DNA of 32,244 nucleotides, taken from NCBI RefSeq assembly GCF_025290915.1, contig NZ_JAOCQE010000049.1, forward strand, positions 1 through 32,244, in the 5' to 3' direction. Below, in pieces: positions 6,250 through 15,479 of this stretch; within the stretch, counting starts at the first letter, position 1; every line of letters starts with the position of its first letter. The position numbers and the translations under genes were made by a program. Source of the stretch: Streptomyces sp. 15-116A. GTDB lineage: Bacteria > Actinomycetota > Actinomycetes > Streptomycetales > Streptomycetaceae. The notes below the pieces were generated by a model, which worked only from the letters and a program-made list of their open reading frames with translations, did not search any database and was not told the origin of the DNA.

Positions 6250-8976
6250 CTAGTGCGCGGCGGATTCCCAGTCCGGGCCCGCGCCGACCGAGACGCCCAG
6301 GGGGACTCGGAGTTGGACCGCCTTGGACATCTCCTCGCGGACCAGGGGCTCGACCGTGGGGCGTTCGCCGGGGGCCACCTCCAGGACGATCTCGTCGTGG
6401 ACCTGGAGGAGCATGCGGGAGTTCAGGCCCGCCTCGCGCAGCGCCCTGTCCACGTTCAGCATGGCGATCTTGACGATGTCCGCCGCCGTGCCCTGGATGG
6501 GCGCGTTCAGGGCCATCCGCTCGGCCGCCTCCCGGCGCTGGCGGTTGTCGCTGTTGAGGTCGGGCAGATAGCGGCGGCGGCCGAACAGCGTCGCCGTGTA
6601 CCCGGTCGCCCGCGCCTCGGCGACGACCCGCTGCAGATAGTCCCGCACCCCGCCGAAGCGCTCGAAGTACGCGTCCATCAGGGCCCGCGCCTCCGCCGCC
6701 TCGATGTTCAGCTGCTGCGACAGACCGAACGCCGACAGCCCGTACGCCAGGCCGTACGACATCGCCTTGATCTTGCGCCGCATCTCCGCGTCCACGGCGG
6801 ACGGCTCCACGGAGAACACCTGCGCGGCGGCCGTGGTGTGCAGGTCCTCACCGGAGGTGAACGCCTCGATCAGGCCCGCGTCCTCGGAGAGGTGGGCCAT
6901 CACCCGCAACTCGATCTGGCTGTAGTCGGCGGTCAGCAGCGACTCGTAGCCCTCCCCCACCACGAAGCCGCGGCGGATGGCGCGGCCCTCGTCCGTGCGG
7001 ACGGGGATGTTCTGCAGGTTCGGGTCGGTGGAGGACAGGCGGCCGGTGGCGGCGACCGTCTGGTTGAAGGTGGTGTGGATCCGGCCGTCCGCGGCGATCG
7101 TCTTGATCAGGCCCTCGACGGTGACGCGCAGCTTCGCCTGCTCCCGGTGCCGGAGCATGATCACGGGCAGTTCGTTGTCGGTCTGGCCGGCCAGCCAGGC
7201 GAGGGCGTCCGCGTCCGTGGTGTAGCCGGTCTTCGTCTTCTTCGTCCTGGGCAGGCCCAGCTCGCCGAAGAGGACCTCCTGGAGCTGCTTGGGCGAGCCC
7301 AGGTTGAACTCGTGCCCCGCCGCCGCGTGCGCCTCCTTCACCGCCTGCTGGACCGCGCCCGCGAACATCTGCTCCATGGCCTGCAGATGGTCCCGGTCCG
7401 CCGCGATGCCGTGCCGCTCCATGCGGGCCAGCAGCGCGGACGTCGGCAGCTCCACGTCCCGCAGCAGCTCCGCCGCACCCACGTCCTGGAGCCGGCCCTC
7501 GAAGGCCTCCCCCAGGTCGAGGACGGCGCGGGCCTGCACCATCAGCGCCTCCGCCTCGGCCCCGTCGTCCGAGCCGAACGCCAGCTGGCCGTCGGCCGCG
7601 GCGGCCGGGGCCAGCTCGCGGTGCAGGTACTCCATGGACAGCGCGTCCAGGTCGAAGGAACGACGGCCCGGCTTGACCAGGTAGGCGGCGAGCGCGGTGT
7701 CCATGGACACGCCCTCGATGCTCCAGCCGTGCTCGGCGAAGACCCGCATCGCGCCCTTGACGTTGTGGAACACCTTGGGCCGGTCCGGGTCGGCGAGCCA
7801 GGCGGCGAAGGCGCGCTCGTCGGCCTCGTCCAGCTCGGCGGGGTCGAACCAGGCGGCCGGTCCGCCGGCCGTGGCCAGCGCGACCTCGGCGACCGAGCCG
7901 CTGCCCAGCGCCCAGGTGTCGACGGTGGCGACGCCGAGCGGGCCGGTGCCGTGCTCGGCGAGCCAGCCGGACAGCTCGCCGGTGCGCAGTACGGTGCCGT
8001 CCAGCTCCACGCCGTCCGCGACGACCGGGGCCACCTCGGCCTCCGCGGCGCCGGGGTCGACGGCGAAGAGCCGCTCGCGCAGCGAGGGATTCCTGATCTC
8101 CAGGGTGTCGAGGATCATCGCCACGGCCTTGCGGTCGTAGGCGGTGCGCTCCAGGTCGGTGACGCCCTTGGGCAGCGGGACCTGGCGCTCCAGCTCGGTG
8201 AGCCGGCGGTTGAGCTTGACCGCTTCCAGGTGGTCGCGGAGGTTCTGCCCGGCCTTGCCCTTGACCTCGTCGACGCGCTCGACGAGGTCGGCGAAGGAAC
8301 CGAACTGGTTGATCCACTTCGCGGCGGTCTTCTCGCCGACGCCGGGGATGCCGGGCAGGTTGTCGGAGGGGTCGCCGCGCAGCGCCGCGAAGTCCGGGTA
8401 CTGGGCGGGCGTCAGGCCGTACTTCTCGAACACCTTCTCCGGGGTGAACCGGGTCAGCTCGGAGACGCCCTTGGTCGGGTAGAGCACCGTGGTGTGGTCG
8501 GAGACCAGCTGGAAGGAGTCACGGTCGCCGGTGACGATCAGGACGTCGAAGCCCTCGGCCTCGGCCTGGGTGGCGAGGGTGGCGATGATGTCGTCCGCCT
8601 CGAACCCGTCGATGGCGAAGCGCTCGGCGTGCATCGCGTCGAGCAGCTCGCCGATCAGCTCGACCTGGCCCTTGAACTCGTCGGGGGTCTTGGAGCGGTT
8701 CGCCTTGTACTCGGTGAACTCCTGGGACCGCCAGGTCTTGCGGGACACGTCGAACGCCACCGCGAAGTGCGTGGGCGCCTCGTCGCGCAGCGTGTTGGCC
8801 AGCATCGACGCGAAGCCGTAGATCGCGTTCGTCGGCTGGCCCGTCGCGGTGGTGAAGTTCTCCGCGGGCAGCGCGAAGAACGCGCGGTAGGCCAGTGAGT
8901 GCCCGTCCATGAGCATCAGGCGGGGGCGGCCGCCGGCGGGGGTGGTCTCGGTCTTCTTCGATGCTGTCTCTGCCAC
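6250..8976 (-). CDS. polA: DNA polymerase I
   Basis: 908 aa, full family length. The N-terminal 5'-3' exonuclease (about 18-310) has LMLMDGHSLAYRAFF with Asp24, the FEADDIIATLA acidic cluster, TGDRDSFQLV and the helix-hairpin-helix LPGIPGVGEKTAAKW. The middle domain is 3'-5' exonuclease-like but looks inactive: the DxE motif of proofreading enzymes reads VDTWALG, and the Asp expected in the second motif is absent (HNVKGAM). The C-terminal polymerase has motif A DYSQIELR (Asp684), motif B RRKIKAMSYGLAYG (about 733-746) and motif C QVHDE (Asp861). The enzyme fills gaps and removes Okazaki primers in repair and replication. GTG at 8976 is chosen because homologues, as I recall, begin MAETASKK; the frame continues upstream to 9063 but would read into repeat copy C. 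It is divergent from the oxidoreductase gene. Confidence 0.96.
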   Translation of the reverse strand: MAETASKKTETTPAGGRPRLMLMDGHSLAYRAFFALPAENFTTATGQPTNAIYGFASMLANTLRDEAPTHFAVAFDVSRKTWRSQEFTEYKANRSKTPDEFKGQVELIGELLDAMHAERFAIDGFEADDIIATLATQAEAEGFDVLIVTGDRDSFQLVSDHTTVLYPTKGVSELTRFTPEKVFEKYGLTPAQYPDFAALRGDPSDNLPGIPGVGEKTAAKWINQFGSFADLVERVDEVKGKAGQNLRDHLEAVKLNRRLTELERQVPLPKGVTDLERTAYDRKAVAMILDTLEIRNPSLRERLFAVDPGAAEAEVAPVVADGVELDGTVLRTGELSGWLAEHGTGPLGVATVDTWALGSGSVAEVALATAGGPAAWFDPAELDEADERAFAAWLADPDRPKVFHNVKGAMRVFAEHGWSIEGVSMDTALAAYLVKPGRRSFDLDALSMEYLHRELAPAAAADGQLAFGSDDGAEAEALMVQARAVLDLGEAFEGRLQDVGAAELLRDVELPTSALLARMERHGIAADRDHLQAMEQMFAGAVQQAVKEAHAAAGHEFNLGSPKQLQEVLFGELGLPRTKKTKTGYTTDADALAWLAGQTDNELPVIMLRHREQAKLRVTVEGLIKTIAADGRIHTTFNQTVAATGRLSSTDPNLQNIPVRTDEGRAIRRGFVVGEGYESLLTADYSQIELRVMAHLSEDAGLIEAFTSGEDLHTTAAAQVFSVEPSAVDAEMRRKIKAMSYGLAYGLSAFGLSQQLNIEAAEARALMDAYFERFGGVRDYLQRVVAEARATGYTATLFGRRRYLPDLNSDNRQRREAAERMALNAPIQGTAADIVKIAMLNVDRALREAGLNSRMLLQVHDEIVLEVAPGERPTVEPLVREEMSKAVQLRVPLGVSVGAGPDWESAAH

Positions 8977-9058
8977 GCCCCCGATCCTGCCACGGCCCAC
9001 TGACAGCGGGCCGCCACCTGTGGTGCGCAGAGGTCGCCATCGGGGGTGCGCGGAGTGC

Positions 9059-9107
9059 GGCACCGCCGGACTCCGCCGTCGTGGCTGAGCGCCGTCGCGG
9101 CGGGAAG
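9059..9107 (+). repeat. 49-bp dispersed repeat, copy C
   Basis: Third copy of the unit (variable pentamer CCGTC), in the polA/oxidoreductase divergent spacer, 83 bp upstream of the polA GTG. With copies A and B past the polA stop, the repeats bracket polA. Translation of this repeat creates arginine-rich shadow frames. Confidence 0.8.
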
Positions 9108-9230
9108 GAGGGCAGCAGGAGGACCGGGAGAGGGAGGACGGTGCTCACCGTGAACGACCCTCACCGCTGTCGGTGCCCCGTGCGAGGATCGGAGACGTAC
9201 CTCACACGTGTACCCGAAGGAGAGTGCGCG

Positions 9231-11507
<2,277 letters not shown>

Positions 11508-11510
<3 letters not shown>

Positions 11511-11521
11511 GCGTTTGCTCA
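11508..11521. promoter_or_regulatory. 14-bp palindrome TGAGC-GTTT-GCTCA, possible operator
   Basis: Perfect 5-bp arms around GTTT, overlapping the oxidoreductase stop codon and lying 68 bp upstream of the thioesterase start. The form is like operators of TetR-type regulators of acyl-CoA metabolism, but no regulator is encoded nearby. Low-certainty inference. Confidence 0.35.
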
Positions 11522-11589
11522 GCCGAAGAGTACGGCCGAGCAGTGCCGAGCGACGCCGAAAGCGATCACGACGAAACGGAGCCGGGCCC

Positions 11590-12078
11590 ATGGGCGAGCA
11601 GCAGCATGTGAAGTTCCCGCAGGAGGTCATCGACGAGTACGCCGCGCTCGGCGTGGACCTCCAGGCGCTGTTCTCGGCGGGCCATCTGGGCACGCGCATG
11701 GGTGTGCAGATCCTGGAGGCGTCGGCGGAGCGGGTCGTCGGGACGATGCCGGTGGAGGGCAACACCCAGCCGTACGGGCTGCTGCACGGCGGCGCCTCGG
11801 CGGTGCTGGCCGAGACGCTCGGCTCGGTGGGCTCGATGCTGCACGGCGGCACTTCCAAGATCGCCGTGGGCGTCGACCTGAACTGCACGCACCACCGCGG
11901 TGTGCGCTCCGGCCTGGTCACCGGGGTCGCGACGCCCGTGCACCGGGGCCGCTCCACGGCGACGTACGAGATCGTCATCACGGACGAGGCGGACAAGCGC
12001 GTGTGCACGGCCCGCCTGACCTGCCTGCTGCGCGATGTGAACCCGCAGGACGCCGAGCGGGTGGGCGCGACCGGCTGA
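11590..12078 (+). CDS. PaaI-type hotdog-fold thioesterase
   Basis: 162 aa, normal for a single hotdog domain. GLLHGGASAVLAETLGSVGS (about 63-82) is the hotdog helix motif, with HGG at 66-68 and Glu75 in the usual catalytic acid position. DLNCTHHRGVRSG and GRSTATYEIVITDEADKRVCTARLTCLL form the later strands. Relatives hydrolyse aromatic or hydroxyphenylacyl-CoA thioesters (PaaI) or 1,4-dihydroxy-2-naphthoyl-CoA (MenI), in the cytoplasm. The true substrate cannot be read from sequence. The ATG at 11590 has a modest CGGAG site. It is the second gene after the oxidoreductase, with a 79-bp gap, and has its own downstream hairpin. Confidence 0.88.
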   Translation: MGEQQHVKFPQEVIDEYAALGVDLQALFSAGHLGTRMGVQILEASAERVVGTMPVEGNTQPYGLLHGGASAVLAETLGSVGSMLHGGTSKIAVGVDLNCTHHRGVRSGLVTGVATPVHRGRSTATYEIVITDEADKRVCTARLTCLLRDVNPQDAERVGATG

Positions 12079-12100
12079 CCCCCGCGACCCACAGGCATAC

Positions 12101-12135
12101 GGGACCTGACGGTGCGTCACGCACTGCCGGGTCCC
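12101..12135 (+). terminator. Hairpin terminator after the thioesterase gene
   Basis: Outer arms GGGACC (12101-12106) and GGTCCC (12130-12135), inner arms GTGCG and CGCAC around a TCA loop, with an imperfectly paired middle. It starts 23 bp after the stop codon. Confidence 0.65.
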
Positions 12136-12194
12136 GCTGTCGTTGCCCCGCACCACCGTTGCCGCCGGCCGGCGGGCCGCTTACTGTTCGTGCC

Positions 12195-12695
12195 ATGGAA
12201 CGGGCAGGGAGGCCCTCTCGGCCGACGGGACCGACATGCCGCCCGACGCGGGCACGCGCACCGCGCGGCGCCACCCCACACCACAGCACCGCCCCACGCC
12301 GCCGCACCGCCACACCGCTGCTCGCCGCCGCACTGCTGCTCGCCGTCACGTCGGCGACGGCCGGCTGCGACGACACCAACGCCCGCCCCCCCTCACCCTC
12401 GCACTCCACCTCGGACTCCCCCTCACCCCTCGCCACCTCCCCCACGGAGATCTGCGTCCAGCTCGTCACGTACTGGTCCCGCAAGGCGCTCGCCGGGGAC
12501 GACTACGGCGACTACCAGAAGATGGGCATGTCCAACGGGCAGTACAACATCCTGCTCGAGGCCGTGGCCGACGCCCGCCCCGTGCAGCGGCGTCAAGGGA
12601 CGGACGCCGCACACGATGTGATCGACCGTCAGGTACGGGAGGGGTGCGCCGAGCGGTACCGCGGCGGCGGACCGACCGAATCGCCGTGGCGATGA
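12195..12695 (+). CDS. Small putative lipoprotein
   Basis: 166 aa from the ATG at 12195. A long Arg/Pro/Thr-rich N region leads to PRRRTATPLLAAALLLAVTS and a lipobox ending TAGC, with Cys58 as the likely lipidated residue. After cleavage there is a Ser/Pro spacer (about 62-84), then a compact alpha-type domain beginning TEICVQLVTYWSRKALAGDDYGDYQ and containing a second Cys near the end (VREGCAERY), possibly a disulfide with the Cys of EICVQL. No family recognised. The N region is unusually long (about 40 residues), so a downstream non-ATG start is possible; there is no clear ribosome site. It may be a cell-surface protein, possibly Tat-exported given the Arg cluster. Confidence 0.68.
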   Translation: MERAGRPSRPTGPTCRPTRARAPRGATPHHSTAPRRRTATPLLAAALLLAVTSATAGCDDTNARPPSPSHSTSDSPSPLATSPTEICVQLVTYWSRKALAGDDYGDYQKMGMSNGQYNILLEAVADARPVQRRQGTDAAHDVIDRQVREGCAERYRGGGPTESPWR

Positions 12696-13218
12696 CCCTC
12701 GTCCACCCAAAACCACAGGTCAAACGCCCTGTAACCGAGCGGCGTGCCTTTTCGCGCATTATCCGGAGGCGGAATGCGCGATGTGCCGGGAAGTGCCGGA
12801 CTGTCTTTCCCGGTCGTAACTCTGCGTAATAAACACGCAATGCAGATGCCCGGCCTCCCTCTCGGACCCCAGCACACCGCAGGAACCCCTCCCCGCCCTG
12901 GAGGTCGCCCGCAGCAACGATTTACGGTAATCACCAAAACCGCCGAGACGCCTGAACAGATCCCTTCGAGTCCTGCGGTTTCTCACCATGTGGACAGGGC
13001 AAAACGGCGAGAATTCCGCCGTTCTCCCCGTTCAGTACCGCTCTGCATTACGTCGTGTCATAACAAGAGCGTCACAGCCTTGGCCAGACTCTCCTCCACG
13101 TTCCCATCACACGCTTAGAGTCACGGCCAGTCACCGCGGAGCCCGATTGTCACTTCGGCCCAGCGCTCGACTCGGCCGTTTCCACGGGGAGGCGGCTGTC
13201 AGGGGAAAGGACTGGATC
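12696..13218. promoter_or_regulatory. 523-bp regulatory intergenic region upstream of the Liv importer
   Basis: No credible gene in any frame, and visibly more AT-rich than neighbours. It holds a cluster of three inverted repeats at the left: CGCGCATT/AATGCGCG (12753-12780), CCGGGAA/TTCCCGG (12786-12813) and TGCGT/ACGCA around AATAAAC (12823-12839). A 21-bp palindrome lies at 13003-13023 and a TAGAGT -10-like hexamer at 13116-13121, without a good -35. The left cluster could end transcription of the lipoprotein gene or form part of an untranslated leader or small RNA. Confidence 0.5.
13003..13023. promoter_or_regulatory. 21-bp palindrome, candidate operator of the liv operon
   Basis: Perfect 7-bp arms AACGGCG and CGCCGTT around AGAATTC, whose core GAATTC is itself symmetric. 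It lies 196 bp upstream of the binding-protein start codon. The dyad suggests a dimeric regulator; which one is unknown. Confidence 0.5.
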
Positions 13219-14439
13219 GTGCGTCAACGTTCGCTCATCGCCATCACCGCCGCGCTGGCGGCGGGAGCACTCACCCTCACCGCCTGTGGTTCGCGCGACG
13301 ACGGCAAGTCCGGTGGCGACGGCGAGAACGCCACCGTCGTCATCGGTGTCGACGCCCCGCTGACGGGCGACCTTTCCGCGCTGGGTCTCGGCATCAAGAA
13401 CTCCGCCGACCTCGCGGTCAAGACCGCCAACAAGGAGAAGGTGGTCGACGGCATCACCTTCAAGCTGGAGGCGAAGGACGACCAGGCCCAGCCGTCCGTC
13501 GGCCAGGCCAACGCCCAGTCCTTCATCAACAACAAGGACGTCCTCGGCGTCGTCGGCCCGCTGAACTCCAGCGTCGCCCAGTCGATGCAGAAGCCGTTCA
13601 ACGACGCCAACCTGGTCCAGGTCTCCCCGGCCAACACCGGTACCGAGCTGACCCAGGGCGACGACTGGAAGTCCGGCAAGAAGGTGCGTCCGTTCAAGAC
13701 GTACTTCCGCACCGCGACCACCGACGCCATCCAGGGCGCCTTCGCCGCGAACTTCCTGTTCAACACGGCGAAGATCAAAGAGGTCTACCTGATCGACGAC
13801 CAGAAGACCTACGGCGCCGGCCTCGCCGCCTCCTTCAAGGAGACCTTCACCAAGCTCGGCGGCAAGATCGTGGGCACCGACCACGTGAACCCCGAGGAGC
13901 GTGACTTCAACGCCGTCGTCACCAAGGTCAAGAAGACCAAGGCGAAGGCCGTCTACTACGGCGGTGAGTACCCGGCCGCCGGTCCGCTGAGCCAGCAGCT
14001 CAAGGACGCCGGCGCCAAGATCCCGCTGATGGGCGGCGACGGCATCTTCAGCGCCGACTTCATCAAGCTGAACAAGAAGGCCGAGGGCGACCTCGCCACC
14101 TCCGTCGGCGCGCCGACCGAGAAGCTCGACTCCGCCAAGGAGTTCATCGCGAACTACAAGGCGGGCGGCTACAAGGAGGACTACGAGGCCTACGGCGCCG
14201 GCACCTACGACGCCACCTGGTCGATCATCCAGGCGGTGAAGATCGCCTACGAGAAGAACGACAACAAGGTGCCCAACCGCCAGCAGGTGCTGGAGGCCAT
14301 GTCGGAGGTCAAGTTCTCCGGCGTGACCGGTGAGGTCTCGTTCGACGAGTTCGGCGACACCACCAACACCATGATGACCGCCTACCAGGTCGAGGGCGGT
14401 GCCTGGAAGGACAAGCACTCCGAGGCTGTGAAGCCGTAA
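13219..14439 (+). CDS. livK: Branched-chain amino acid ABC transporter, substrate-binding lipoprotein
   Basis: 406 aa. VRQRSLIAITAALAAGALTL then TAC gives a lipoprotein signal with lipidated Cys23. The mature part is a type I periplasmic-binding fold: VVIGVDAPLTGDLSALGLGIKN, VVGPLNSSVAQSMQKPF, VYLIDDQKTYGAGLAASFKE, VYYGGEYPAAGPLSQQLKDAG, and EAYGAGTYDATWSIIQAV near the C terminus. It captures leucine, isoleucine, valine or related hydrophobic amino acids outside the membrane and delivers them to LivHM. The GTG at 13219 is selected by the GGGAAAGGA ribosome site and the lipobox position; the frame is open to 12988 but the extension is not signal-like. First gene of a five-gene operon, with a strong hairpin after it that probably lets it accumulate above the membrane subunits. 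Confidence 0.93.
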   Translation: MRQRSLIAITAALAAGALTLTACGSRDDGKSGGDGENATVVIGVDAPLTGDLSALGLGIKNSADLAVKTANKEKVVDGITFKLEAKDDQAQPSVGQANAQSFINNKDVLGVVGPLNSSVAQSMQKPFNDANLVQVSPANTGTELTQGDDWKSGKKVRPFKTYFRTATTDAIQGAFAANFLFNTAKIKEVYLIDDQKTYGAGLAASFKETFTKLGGKIVGTDHVNPEERDFNAVVTKVKKTKAKAVYYGGEYPAAGPLSQQLKDAGAKIPLMGGDGIFSADFIKLNKKAEGDLATSVGAPTEKLDSAKEFIANYKAGGYKEDYEAYGAGTYDATWSIIQAVKIAYEKNDNKVPNRQQVLEAMSEVKFSGVTGEVSFDEFGDTTNTMMTAYQVEGGAWKDKHSEAVKP

Positions 14440-14477
14440 CCCGAGGCGCCCTCCCGGCACTCATGCATTGACCCAGA

Positions 14478-14510
14478 CCGCGCGGGAGCGCTACCAGCGC
14501 TCCCGCGCGG
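14478..14510 (+). terminator. 15-bp perfect hairpin between livK and livH (attenuating or mRNA-stabilising)
   Basis: CCGCGCGGGAGCGCT and its exact complement are separated by a 3-nt ACC loop. It lies 38 bp past the livK stop and 34 bp before livH. In binding-protein operons such intercistronic hairpins protect the upstream message or partially terminate, giving excess binding protein. Confidence 0.8.
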
Positions 14511-14544
14511 CGCCATATCCGAACCATTCCACGGAGGCCTTGCG

Positions 14545-15474
14545 GTGAACGAACTGCCGCAGCAGCTGGCCAATGGACTCATCCTCGGCGCGATGTACGG
14601 ACTCATCGCGATCGGCTACACGATGGTCTACGGCATCGTCCAGCTCATCAACTTCGCCCACGGCGAGATATTCATGATCGGAGGCTTCGGGGCGTACACC
14701 GTCTTCCTCTGGATGCCGAGCGGTGTCTCCCTGTTGGCGATCATCCCCCTGATGCTCCTAGGCGGCGTCATCTGCGCCGTCCTGGTCGGCGTCGCAGCGG
14801 AACGATTCGCCTATCGACCCCTGCGCAGCGCACCTCGCCTGGCACCACTGATCACCGCGATCGGCCTCTCGCTCTTCCTGCAGCAGGCCGTCTGGTACTG
14901 GTACCCGGAAGCCAAGAAGGACATCACCTTCCCGCAGTTCTCCGGTGAGTCCCTGGAGTTCCTCGGCGCCAGCATCAACCGGAACGACCTGTTCATCATC
15001 ATCACGGCGCCGCTGTGCATGCTCGCCCTGGGCTGGTTCGTCAACAAGACCCGCTCCGGCCGCGGCATGCAGGCCACGGCGCAGGACCCCGACACCGCCA
15101 AGCTCATGGGCATCAACACCGACCGCATCATCGTCATGGCCTTCGCCATCGGTGCCGCGTTCGCCGCCGTCGCGGCCGTCGGCTACGCCCTGCACTTCGG
15201 CCAGATCGGCTTCAAGATGGGCTTCCTGATGGGCCTCAAGGCCTTCACGGCGGCCGTCCTCGGCGGAATCGGCAACATCTACGGCGCCATGCTCGGCGGC
15301 GTCGTCCTGGGTCTCGCCGAGGCCCTCTCCACCGGTTACATCGACCAGATCCCGGGTCTCGAGCAGTTCGGTGCCCAGTCCTGGGCGAACGTCTGGGCCT
15401 TCATCCTGCTGATCCTGGTCCTGCTGTTCAGGCCACAGGGCCTGCTCGGCGAGCGCGTCGCGGACAGGGCGTGA
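14545..15474 (+). CDS. livH: Branched-chain amino acid ABC transporter permease LivH
   Basis: 309 aa, normal length. Polytopic, with the LivH hallmarks NGLILGAMYGLIAIGYTMVYGIVQLINFAHGEIFMIG at the N terminus, the cytoplasmic coupling region GRGMQATAQDPDTAKLMGI, and the late KAFTAAVLGGIGNIYGAMLGGVVLGLAE segment. It forms half of the transmembrane channel with LivM and couples to LivG/LivF. GTG start at 14545 with GGAGG 7 nt upstream. The livM start codon follows 5 bp after its stop. Confidence 0.95.
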   Translation: MNELPQQLANGLILGAMYGLIAIGYTMVYGIVQLINFAHGEIFMIGGFGAYTVFLWMPSGVSLLAIIPLMLLGGVICAVLVGVAAERFAYRPLRSAPRLAPLITAIGLSLFLQQAVWYWYPEAKKDITFPQFSGESLEFLGASINRNDLFIIITAPLCMLALGWFVNKTRSGRGMQATAQDPDTAKLMGINTDRIIVMAFAIGAAFAAVAAVGYALHFGQIGFKMGFLMGLKAFTAAVLGGIGNIYGAMLGGVVLGLAEALSTGYIDQIPGLEQFGAQSWANVWAFILLILVLLFRPQGLLGERVADRA

Positions 15475-15479
15475 GAGCG

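Noticed and set aside
6154..8898. 914-aa open frame on the + strand opposite polA
   Set aside because: It is a mirror of the polA codons caused by high GC; polA has all family motifs on the minus strand and this frame has none.
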